Source: JBBDIK01 sp040880465 (GTDB lineage Bacteria > Actinomycetota > UBA4738 > JBBDHU01). From it: a stretch of 64,000 nucleotides of DNA. The notes below the pieces were generated by a model. It was not told the DNA's origin, did not search any database, and saw only the letters and a program-made list of their open reading frames with translations. Of the stretch, positions 1-7,288 are shown in pieces. The position numbers and the translations under genes were made by a program. How positions within the stretch are numbered: position 1 is the stretch's first letter; every line of letters begins with the position of its first letter. The DNA is taken from assembly GCA_040880465.1 (NCBI GenBank), contig JBBDIK010000013.1, positions 1 through 64,000 on the forward strand, written 5' to 3'.

Positions 1-979
1 TCTGGTCGTTGCGGTACCGATCCAGAGACGAGAACGCCGAGAACATGTACCCGGCTTGCTCCGGGGTGGCGGCGTAGTAAGCCCACGGGATGTCCTCGGC
101 GCTCAGCAGGTCGCCTTCGGTCGGCACGTCCGTGAAGCAGGGGAAGACCGGACTCACCTCGGTCTCGCCCTCCGGCGAGGTCCACTCCCGCATCACCGTG
201 GTTCCCGCGGGAGCATCGCACCCCCAGGTCTTCGCGTATCCGGCTTGTTTGGCCATCTCAGCCTGCTCGGTCGGGGTCTCGGGGTTGTCCCAGGTTCCGG
301 CGGAGGATGCGGCGATAGACATCAGGTGGTTCGGGAACGACGGGCCCATCGCCGAGGCGAAGAAGTTGTCGGCCAGGGAGTAGTTCTCGGCCATGTACCA
401 GTAGTTCGGGATGTCGCGGGGGTCAGCTTGGCTGTAGGCCTCATCTTCCTTATAGGGATCGACGGTGCACGCATCATCGTCGAGCGTCCAGGTCAGACCC
501 GGACCGAGCGTGAGGCTGGGGGGTGGTTCGTCGATGCCGAGGCTCATCTCGCATCCGAACCCGTCCATCTTCCCCTCGTTCCACGACAGCAGCGCCATCG
601 GGTAGCTGTGGAGCAGGTCCCGGGGGATGGTCGGCTTGATGCAGTCGCGCAACGCGACCGGCTTGCCGTCGAGCATGCCTTCGCTCGTTCCGTTCGCGCC
701 GGGGAAGACCCCGAAGAAGTGATCGAAACTTCGGTTCTCCTTGATCAGGAACACGACATGCTTGATCGGCGTCGTCGTCTCGACCGTAGCCGGCGTTCCG
801 GGGTCCGGGACGCGCGTTCCCTCCAGGTCCGGGATCGGGAGTGCGGGGGCGTCCGACCAGCCCTCCGAGCACGCGCCGTCCGCCCGGCCGCTGTCGTTGG
901 CATCTCCCGAACACGAAACGGCCACGATGGCCAGCGCGGTACCGATCGCGAGCAAGGGCCGCCGCCGGTTGTTGCTCAT
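1..979 (-). CDS. Phosphoesterase family lipoprotein (phospholipase C / acid phosphatase type), C-terminus cut off by window edge
   Basis: About 326 residues are visible in an open frame that runs off the left edge. The ATG at 979 overlaps the stop of the upstream gene as ATGA. A hydrophobic signal segment (residues about 8-22) ends at Cys23, so export as a lipoprotein is likely, although the lipobox (AVSC) is not ideal. The phosphoesterase family (PF04185) signature ENRSFD is at about 81-86, followed by the PSFPNHL block. Members hydrolyse phosphate esters or phospholipids outside the membrane. The protein is closely similar to its upstream neighbour throughout (for example SFPNHLMSIAASSAGT in both), so the pair is a tandem duplication. 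The substrate cannot be read from the sequence, and the catalytic C-terminal half lies outside the window. Confidence 0.85.
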   Translation of the reverse strand, partial: MSNNRRRPLLAIGTALAIVAVSCSGDANDSGRADGACSEGWSDAPALPIPDLEGTRVPDPGTPATVETTTPIKHVVFLIKENRSFDHFFGVFPGANGTSEGMLDGKPVALRDCIKPTIPRDLLHSYPMALLSWNEGKMDGFGCEMSLGIDEPPPSLTLGPGLTWTLDDDACTVDPYKEDEAYSQADPRDIPNYWYMAENYSLADNFFASAMGPSFPNHLMSIAASSAGTWDNPETPTEQAEMAKQAGYAKTWGCDAPAGTTVMREWTSPEGETEVSPVFPCFTDVPTEGDLLSAEDIPWAYYAATPEQAGYMFSAFSSLDRYRNDQ

Positions 980-2466
980 GTCCCGCCGATCGGGGGAGGC
1001 TGCTTCTCCTCCAGCTCCTCCTCCGTGCGCTGACAGTCCTCCCGCAGCGGCATCGGGTCCGGGGCCCGGGGCTCCTGGGAGAAGTCGAAGTGCTGGGACA
1101 GGTTGTTGGCCCGCGTATCGCGTTCGGTCAGCTGGCGAAGGCCCCAGTTGTCCTCGATGAACCGAAGGACCGAGGAGAACTCTCCCTCACGGTGATCGAT
1201 GAACCCTTCCTTGGAGTAGGGAGAGATCACGATGAGCGGGACCCGGAACCCGAAGCCGAACGGATCGATCTGCTCGGGGGCGACGTGGTCGTAGAAGCCG
1301 CCCCAGTCGTCCCAGGTGAGGAAGATCGCCGTGTCCTTCCACATGGGCGAGCTCATGATCTCGTTCACGACCGCCGTCGAGAAGTTCTCCCCGTCGCACA
1401 GGTTGTCGTCGGGATGATCGGAGAACTCGAACCGAGGCGTGATCCAGGTCACCGGTGGCAGCCGGTCCTCACGGATGTCCGAGAGCACCTGGTCCACCGG
1501 GAAGATGTGCTTTTCCCAGCGGAAGGGATCCCGGCGGTACTTCTCGATCGCCGAGAAAGCGTTCCAGAGGTAGCCGGACTCCTGGGGTGTCGCGGAGTAG
1601 TAGGCCCACGGGATGTCCTTCTCCGTCAGCAAGTCGCCCTCGGTGGGGATGTTGAAGCAGGGGAAGACCTTCGCGGTCTCGGTCGGGCCCTCGGGCGAGA
1701 CCCACTCCCGGATCACCTTCGTGCCCTTGGGAGAGTCGCAGCCCCAGGTCTTCGCGAGCCCGAGGGAAGCGCGACGCGAGAGAGCTTCCTTGTCCGGAGT
1801 CGTCTCCGGGTTGTCATGCGTTCCGGCCGACGACGCGGCGATCGACATCAGGTGGTTCGGGAACGAAGGTCCCATCGCCGACGCGAAGAAGTTGTCGGCC
1901 AGCGAGTAGTTCTCGGCCATGTGCCAGTAGTTGGGGATGTCGGCCTCCTGAGCCTCGGCGTACGCCTCGCGCTCCTTGTAGGGGTCGATCACGCACCCAT
2001 GCTCGTCGACCTTGCACGCGAAGCCGTCCATCTTCCCCTCGTTCCACGACTTGAGGGCCATCGGATAGTCGTGGAGGAGGTCGCGATCGATCCGTTGCTT
2101 CACGCACTGGCGGAGCGGGATGATCCGGCCGTCCATGCGGCCGGTCGTCGTGCCGTCGGCGCCGGGGTACAGGCCGAACAGGTTGTCGAAGCTCCGGTTC
2201 TCCTTGACGAGGAACACGACGTGTTTGATCGGGGTGCTCGTCTCGAGCGAAGCGGGGGCTCCGGGCTCGGGGACCACGCCGGATCCGACGTCGGGGATCG
2301 CCAGCGGGTCGTCGGTGACGGCGCCGATCGCGCACGGCCCATCTTCGTCGAAGCCGCTGCCGCGCACGGGTCCACCCGTCGAGCACGCGGTCGCGCCGAG
2401 GACCAGGGCCAGTATCAGCGCCCATAGGCGCAGACGGCGGAGAGGGGATCCCATGAGCGAACGCAT
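976..2466 (-). CDS. Phosphoesterase family lipoprotein (phospholipase C / acid phosphatase type)
   Basis: 496 residues from ATG 2466; ATG 2454 or GTG 2514 are alternatives. I prefer 2466 or 2454 because they put a compact signal peptide first (Arg-rich n-region, hydrophobic core, Cys28), and because a perfect inverted repeat (2483-2500) would lie inside the longer form. A -10-like TAGGAT (2470-2465) would give a leaderless message near 2454. Family motifs are ENRSFDNLFG (about 89-98), PSFPNHL, TWDDWGGFYDHV (about 385) and GFRVPLIVISPYS, matching PF04185 hydrolases that cleave phosphate mono- or diesters outside the cell. The stop overlaps the start of a paralogue at 979 (ATGA), so the two are co-translated. 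Whether this is a phospholipase C or an acid phosphatase is open. Confidence 0.88.
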   Translation of the reverse strand: MRSLMGSPLRRLRLWALILALVLGATACSTGGPVRGSGFDEDGPCAIGAVTDDPLAIPDVGSGVVPEPGAPASLETSTPIKHVVFLVKENRSFDNLFGLYPGADGTTTGRMDGRIIPLRQCVKQRIDRDLLHDYPMALKSWNEGKMDGFACKVDEHGCVIDPYKEREAYAEAQEADIPNYWHMAENYSLADNFFASAMGPSFPNHLMSIAASSAGTHDNPETTPDKEALSRRASLGLAKTWGCDSPKGTKVIREWVSPEGPTETAKVFPCFNIPTEGDLLTEKDIPWAYYSATPQESGYLWNAFSAIEKYRRDPFRWEKHIFPVDQVLSDIREDRLPPVTWITPRFEFSDHPDDNLCDGENFSTAVVNEIMSSPMWKDTAIFLTWDDWGGFYDHVAPEQIDPFGFGFRVPLIVISPYSKEGFIDHREGEFSSVLRFIEDNWGLRQLTERDTRANNLSQHFDFSQEPRAPDPMPLREDCQRTEEELEEKQPPPIGGT

Positions 2467-2482
2467 CCTAACGGCTATTCGG

Positions 2483-2500
2483 CCGAAGCCGGGGCTTCGG
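2483..2500. repeat. Perfect inverted repeat at the phosphoesterase 5' end
   Basis: CCGAAGCC-GG-GGCTTCGG is a perfect 8-bp inverted repeat with a 2-nt centre. It lies just upstream of the preferred start of the minus-strand phosphoesterase gene and has no T-tract. It may be an operator or RNA hairpin, or only part of the intergenic region. Confidence 0.35.
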
Positions 2501-2598
2501 TTCTGCGTCCGCACCTTGCCCTATGGGCTGATTGGGGGCTGCCAATATGACGAAGGAGGACTAGGTCTTTCGGCCGATGATCTAGGGACATCCGTGAG

Positions 2599-2627
2599 TT
2601 GACCAATCAGGGGGGGGGCTGTACGCT
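2599..2627 (+). promoter_or_regulatory. Sigma70-type promoter for the secreted Asp-box protein
   Basis: TTGACC (-35, 2599-2604), a 17-nt spacer and TACGCT (-10, 2622-2627) form a near-consensus vegetative promoter. Transcription should start near 2634, leaving a leader of about 40 nt with GGGAGG (2661-2666) eight bases before the ATG at 2675. The -10 region and the bases after it (TACGCTCG, 3 nt, AAAGGAA) recur with identical spacing at 40277-40294. Confidence 0.7.
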
Positions 2628-2674
2628 CGCCCAAAGGAAAAGTTCCGCGCCCCGGGGCACGGGAGGGTGTACGC

Positions 2675-4609
2675 ATGGACGGACGGAGCAGGGTGCTGAA
2701 GCGTGCGGCGGTTGGAGTGGCCGCGATACTCGCGCTGGCGATCACCGCAGGCTCGGCGGTCGCCGCGATCACGTGGGAAGGCGCGAACGTCGCGCTCCAA
2801 GAGCGGCCCAACACCAGCGGCAGCGCGGCTCAGGACTCCAACACGTGGGAAGACGGCAACCCGATGATCGCCATCTCCAACGGCGGCACGGCGGCGACGA
2901 ACTACGTGCACATGTTGTGGGAGACGGACAAGTCTCCGGGCGTCGATGCGTATCCGTACGTGGACTACACGGCCGCGTGCTCGGTGACCGATCCCGCCCC
3001 GATGGCTTTGCCGGATCCCCCGTACTGTTCGGGCATCTACTACTCACGGAGCGCCGACATCACGTCGGGCGGCGCCGGGACATGGACGGCGCCGGTTCGC
3101 ATGAACACGACGACGAGCCACTCGCGAGGCGCTTCGATCGCGGCCGCGGGCTCCAACGTCTACGTGGTCTCGGCCGACAAGCGCGGGTACTACACGCAGT
3201 CCTGCAACGCCGACCCGTCGCCGCTGCGGTTCCGGTCGAGCACCACGCACGGTGGTCTCGTGGGGGCTTGGGGAGCGATGACCCTGCTGGGCACCTCGGA
3301 TGTTTTGGGCGAGTACGAGTACCCGACCATCGCCGCGAGCGGCACGAACGTGTACGTCATCGCAACCAGCATGGTGAACGACTCCGCCCGTGCCGGGAAC
3401 ATCGTGCTGTTCCGGAGCACCAACAGCGGTGGTACGTTCACCTCGCAGACGATCGGGAAAACCACGTCGCGGTTCGAGACCTACGGCGTGTCCACGGGGT
3501 GCAACCTTAATGCGACGGGTTCGGGCGGAGTGTCTCCGACCCCCCTCGGTCTCGAGGGATGGAGCGGCTACGCGTTCGTCTCCTCCACCGGTGATGCGAC
3601 CGACAAGGTCGGGGCCGTGTGGGTCCGCAGCGATACGGGCAAGATCGTCGCCAAGGTGTCCGTCGACGGCGGGGCGACCTGGCCGGGCGGAGCCAACGGG
3701 GCGGCATGCACCGCGGGCGGAACCGATCAGTGCACGCAGAACCTCATCCCGAGCGGCGGCAAGGGCATGGGGTATGACTACGATCAGGCTGCCGGCGGGT
3801 GTGCTACCACCGACCTTGAATTCCCGGCCGGCGGCGGTCCTGACCCGGGTCCGTGCGGGGTCGGTCCTTGGGCGGTCACCGCTGCGGCACCTGGCCGCAT
3901 CGGGTTCGCTTGGACCTCCTGCGGTGCCGGGAACAACTTCTCCGGTTGTTCGAACCAGGACACGACGGCCCCGAGGGGCGTCTACTTCCGGTTGTACACG
4001 ACCGCCGGCGGATGGTCGCCGAAGCGGCTGGTCGCCTGCCTGAGCAACTGTCCGTCGGCTCCTGCCGCCGGTTCGATCGGGGCGAGCTACAACGGGGCCT
4101 ACGGCCTTGGGCTCGCGCCGTGGGGCAACACCGGATGGGGCATCATCTTCTCAGCCTGCCCGATCCAGACCGGTGGCCTTGGGGGCGCCATCGACTACCC
4201 ATGCAGTGAGAACGACACCGCGCCGACGATGGGCGTCATGCCTGCCGTCGACCCCGGTGCCGAGATCCTGTACAAGGAATCGGGCAACAACGGGGCCGGC
4301 TGGAACGGCGACTGGACGATCGCAGCGGGCACCGCCTGCACGACCGCCAACGCGTGTTTCCATAAGGTGGCCAGCAATGCGGGTGGCGGGGCGACCTGCG
4401 GCATCATGGGCGTCGAGCAGTGCGTCCGGGTCGCCGAGTACGCGAACCTCATCTACGACCGGCAGTCCAACACGACCAACGGCTGCGCGCAGCCGGTGGC
4501 CAACGGAGTGCCGGAGGTTCCGTGCACCAGGTTCATCAACTACCTGGGGCGGCCGATGAGCTACTACTACGACTACAAGGCGTACCTGAAGCTGGGGATC
4601 AACGCGTAG
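2675..4609 (+). CDS. Secreted Asp-box (BNR/sialidase-like) beta-propeller protein of unknown function
   Basis: 644 residues. The N-terminus has a basic stretch, a hydrophobic core and AVA before about residue 31, a typical Sec signal peptide with no lipobox. The mature part has repeats resembling Asp-boxes: FRSTNSGGTF and VSVDGGATWPGG match the SxDxGxTW pattern of sialidase-type propellers. There are many Gly, Ser, Thr, Asn and Cys residues, as in extracellular proteins. I see no sialidase active-site Arg triad that I can place with confidence, so enzyme activity is not claimed; a binding or cell-surface role is equally possible. The gene stands alone with its own promoter (2599-2627), a good ribosome site and a strong palindrome after the stop. 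It is divergent from the phosphoesterase pair. Confidence 0.8.
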   Translation: MDGRSRVLKRAAVGVAAILALAITAGSAVAAITWEGANVALQERPNTSGSAAQDSNTWEDGNPMIAISNGGTAATNYVHMLWETDKSPGVDAYPYVDYTAACSVTDPAPMALPDPPYCSGIYYSRSADITSGGAGTWTAPVRMNTTTSHSRGASIAAAGSNVYVVSADKRGYYTQSCNADPSPLRFRSSTTHGGLVGAWGAMTLLGTSDVLGEYEYPTIAASGTNVYVIATSMVNDSARAGNIVLFRSTNSGGTFTSQTIGKTTSRFETYGVSTGCNLNATGSGGVSPTPLGLEGWSGYAFVSSTGDATDKVGAVWVRSDTGKIVAKVSVDGGATWPGGANGAACTAGGTDQCTQNLIPSGGKGMGYDYDQAAGGCATTDLEFPAGGGPDPGPCGVGPWAVTAAAPGRIGFAWTSCGAGNNFSGCSNQDTTAPRGVYFRLYTTAGGWSPKRLVACLSNCPSAPAAGSIGASYNGAYGLGLAPWGNTGWGIIFSACPIQTGGLGGAIDYPCSENDTAPTMGVMPAVDPGAEILYKESGNNGAGWNGDWTIAAGTACTTANACFHKVASNAGGGATCGIMGVEQCVRVAEYANLIYDRQSNTTNGCAQPVANGVPEVPCTRFINYLGRPMSYYYDYKAYLKLGINA

Positions 4610-4631
4610 TCGAGGAGCTCGAAGGATCCTC

Positions 4632-4662
4632 GGAAGGGCCCCCGCTCAGCGGGGGCCCTTCC
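4632..4662 (+). terminator. Strong palindromic hairpin after the Asp-box gene
   Basis: A perfect 15-nt inverted repeat around one central base (GGAAGGGCCCCCGCT / AGCGGGGGCCCTTCC) starts 22 nt after the stop codon. No T-run follows, which is common for GC-rich actinobacterial terminators. The octamer GCATGTCT is repeated just downstream (4663 and 4673). Confidence 0.75.
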
Positions 4663-4731
4663 GCATGTCTAGCCGCATGTCTGGCTCCGTGATGGGTCCC
4701 GTTCGTCCGGTGCTATCGTTCCCGTGATCCC

Positions 4732-4806
4732 GGGCGCGTAGCTCAGCGGGAGAGCGCTCGCCTCACACGCGAGAGGTCGCAGGTTCAAATCCTGCCGCGC
4801 CCACCA
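4732..4806 (+). tRNA. tRNA-Val (anticodon CAC)
   Basis: A full cloverleaf can be drawn: acceptor GGGCGCG pairs with CGCGCCC (4796-4802), the anticodon stem CTCGC (4757-4761) pairs with GCGAG (4769-4773) around a 7-nt loop, and the T arm is GCAGG-TTCAAAT-CCTGC. The anticodon CAC is at 4764-4766. CCA is encoded (4804-4806). The thrS start codon lies only 6 nt downstream, so 3' processing of the tRNA would trim any joint transcript almost at the thrS start. A -10-like TATCGT is at 4714-4719. Confidence 0.97.
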
Positions 4807-4812
4807 ACTATC

Positions 4813-6762
4813 ATGGCCCCCATGCCCAACGTGACCCTGCTCGACGGCTCGACCGCTGCGCTGCCACGCGGCGAGCCCATCGGAGGCCTCCTGCCGCCGG
4901 AGGCGATCGCGGCACGGGTCGACGGGGAGCTGCGCGACCTGTCGTTCGTCCCGGATGCCGATGCTGCGGCCGTCCCGGTGTCCTCGTCCGAGGGCGACGG
5001 GCTCCACGTGCTCCGGCATTCGGCGGCCCACGTCTTGGCCCAGGCCGTGTGCGACCTGTTCCCTGGGGCGCGGTACGCGATCGGGCCGGCGGTCCAGGAC
5101 GGCTTCTACTACGACTTCGAACTGCCGCAGCCGGCCACCGCCGAAGATCTGGCGCGTATCGAGGAACGCATGCGCGAGATCGTGGCGGCGGATCAACCGT
5201 TCATCCGCGAGGAACTCGCCCGCGAGGACGCATCTGAGCGGTTCGCCGACCAGCCGTTCAAGACGGAGATCATCCAGAAGCTCGCCGACGATGAGGATGC
5301 GGCGGGGGAGGTCGCCGGCGGCGACACGGTCACGGTGTACCGCAACGAAGGATGGGCCGACCTGTGTCTGGGTCCGCACGTTCCATCGACCGGGCGCCTG
5401 GGGGCGTTCAAGCTGACGTCGCTCGCAGGCGCCTACTGGCGGGGCGACGAGACCCGCCCGATGCTCACCCGCATCTACGGGACGGCGTGGGCAACGCAGG
5501 AGGATCTGGACGCGTACCTGCATCGCATCGAGGAGGCGGAGAGGCGCGACCATCGCAAGCTCGGCCGCCAGCTCGATCTGTTCTCGTTCCCCGAGGAGCT
5601 CGGACCCGGACTCGCCGTGTGGCATCCGCGGGGCGGGATCTTCCGCAAGCAGCTCGAGGACTACGTGCGCGACCTGCACCTGGAACGCGGATATGACCCC
5701 GTTCAGAGCCCGCACGTCGCCCGCCGGGTGCTCTGGGACACGAGCGGCCACACGACGAAGTACGTCGAGAACATGTATCCGGAGATGGTTCGCGATGAGG
5801 CGTCGTACTTCGTGAAGCCGATGAACTGTCCCTTCCACGTCCTGATCTACAAGAGTCAGACGCGCTCGTACCGTGATCTGCCGATGCGCTTGTCGGAACT
5901 GGGGACCGTCTACCGCTACGAACGCGTCGGGACCCTTCACGGCCTGCTGCGCGCTCGCGGGCTCACCCAGGACGACTCCCACATCATCTGCCGGGAGGAC
6001 CAGCTCGTCGACGAGATCCTCGCCGTGTTCGACCTGACACTCGAGATCCACCGGACGTTCGGGTTCCAGGACCCGGTCGTGAACCTGTCGACCAAGCCGG
6101 GTGTGGCCATCGGGGACGAGGCGATGTGGTCCAAGGCGATCGAGGCGCTGACGGGGGCGCTCGAGCGCAGCGGTCTGACCTACACGGTTGCCGAAGGGGA
6201 GGGGGCCTTCTACGGCCCGAAGGTCGACTTCAACTTCCACGACGCCATCGGGCGGCTGTGGCAGCTCACGACCGTGCAATGTGACTTCGCGCTGCCCGAG
6301 CGTTTCGACATGGAGTACACGGGCGACGACAACGAGCGCCATCGTCCCGTCATGATCCACCGGGCGATCCTCGGGTCGATCGAGCGCTTCAGCGCGGTAC
6401 TGATCGAGCACTACGCCGGCGCCTTCCCGCTGTGGCTGGCCCCCGAGCAGGTGCGGATCGCGCCGGTCGCGGACCGGCATGGGGTGTTCGCAGAGGACCT
6501 GGCGGCCCGTTTCCGGGCGGCGGGCCTGCGTGCGGAGGTGGACGCGACGGCCGAGAAGGTCGGCAAGAAGATCCGCAACGCCTCGATGATGAAGATCCCT
6601 TACGTCCTGGTGGTGGGGGACCGTGAAGCGGAGTCGGGAGAGCTGAACGTCCGGGATCGGACCGGAACCGAGACGGCCGGCGTGACCGTCGAGGGGCTGA
6701 TCGAAGCGCTGACCGAGGAGTCTGAGACGCGCGCCATCGAGCCGGCGAGGCTGGACGGGTGA
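4813..6762 (+). CDS. thrS: Threonyl-tRNA synthetase
   Basis: 649 residues, normal length. Charges tRNA-Thr with threonine in the cytoplasm. Domains in order: N-terminal TGS-like segment (1-60); editing domain with the HxxxH pair (His69, His73); class II catalytic core; C-terminal anticodon-binding domain (about 540-640). The active-site zinc ligands are Cys339 (MNCPFH), His390 (DDSHI) and His516 (MIHRAI). ATG 4813 is used; ATG 4822 is a possible alternative, and neither has a clear Shine-Dalgarno sequence. The gene is squeezed behind tRNA-Val and its stop overlaps the next start (GTGA at 6759). The thrS-HIT pair is conserved in actinobacteria. Confidence 0.97.
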   Translation: MAPMPNVTLLDGSTAALPRGEPIGGLLPPEAIAARVDGELRDLSFVPDADAAAVPVSSSEGDGLHVLRHSAAHVLAQAVCDLFPGARYAIGPAVQDGFYYDFELPQPATAEDLARIEERMREIVAADQPFIREELAREDASERFADQPFKTEIIQKLADDEDAAGEVAGGDTVTVYRNEGWADLCLGPHVPSTGRLGAFKLTSLAGAYWRGDETRPMLTRIYGTAWATQEDLDAYLHRIEEAERRDHRKLGRQLDLFSFPEELGPGLAVWHPRGGIFRKQLEDYVRDLHLERGYDPVQSPHVARRVLWDTSGHTTKYVENMYPEMVRDEASYFVKPMNCPFHVLIYKSQTRSYRDLPMRLSELGTVYRYERVGTLHGLLRARGLTQDDSHIICREDQLVDEILAVFDLTLEIHRTFGFQDPVVNLSTKPGVAIGDEAMWSKAIEALTGALERSGLTYTVAEGEGAFYGPKVDFNFHDAIGRLWQLTTVQCDFALPERFDMEYTGDDNERHRPVMIHRAILGSIERFSAVLIEHYAGAFPLWLAPEQVRIAPVADRHGVFAEDLAARFRAAGLRAEVDATAEKVGKKIRNASMMKIPYVLVVGDREAESGELNVRDRTGTETAGVTVEGLIEALTEESETRAIEPARLDG

Positions 6763-7244
6763 GCGAACGACTCTGGAGTCCCTGGCGGATGGAATACATC
6801 CTCGGTGCGCGAGACCAGGACGACGTCGAGTGCGTTTTCTGCGAACTGCTGACGCACGGGGACGAGGAGGTGTTCGTCCTCAAGCGCACCGATCGGGCGT
6901 TCGCCGTGATGAACATCTATCCGTACAACCCCGGGCACCTGCTCGTGGCGCCGCTCCGGCACACGGGAGCGCTGGAGGACCTCGACCCCGAGGAGCTCCT
7001 GGAGACCGGGAAGTTGCTGCAGGAATCGGTCGACGTGCTGACCGGCGAGATGCATCCGCAGGGGTTCAACGTCGGGATGAACCTCGGCCGGGTGGCCGGC
7101 GCCGGGGTCCCCGGGCACATCCACTGGCACGTGGTCCCGCGCTGGGGCGGGGACTCCAATTTCATGTCGGTGACGGCGGGTACGCGGGTGTTGCCCGAGC
7201 TGGTCGAGGACACGTTCAAGCGTCTGAAGCCCCGGTTCCTGTAG
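6759..7244 (+). CDS. HIT family nucleotide hydrolase/phosphorylase (Ap4A phosphorylase-like)
   Basis: 161 residues from GTG 6759, which overlaps the thrS stop. The histidine triad HIHWHV gives His120-x-His122-x-His124, the nucleotide-binding and catalytic loop of the HIT superfamily. The N-terminal part contains CVFCEL, as in HIT proteins with a Cys-x-x-Cys. In mycobacteria the gene in this position, between thrS and pgsA, encodes an Ap4A phosphorylase (Rv2613c), so cleavage of dinucleoside polyphosphates is the best guess. That activity is inferred from family and synteny. The gene ends 45 nt from the convergent ppc gene. Confidence 0.9.
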   Translation: MSERLWSPWRMEYILGARDQDDVECVFCELLTHGDEEVFVLKRTDRAFAVMNIYPYNPGHLLVAPLRHTGALEDLDPEELLETGKLLQESVDVLTGEMHPQGFNVGMNLGRVAGAGVPGHIHWHVVPRWGGDSNFMSVTAGTRVLPELVEDTFKRLKPRFL

Positions 7245-7288
7245 GCAGGCGGCGGGGTCCGCAGGAGCAGCGGGCGGGCCTCCGCCGG

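Noticed and set aside
4669..6480. Long minus-strand open frame (603 codons) opposite thrS; similar long frames opposite fusA2 (10008-12233), pdxS-yebC (17601-19376), aspS (30544-32652) and the pseudopilins (50167-52473)
   Set aside because: All lie antisense to clearly identified genes, have low-complexity Arg/Gly/Pro-rich translations and no recognisable family. High GC removes stop codons from shadow frames.
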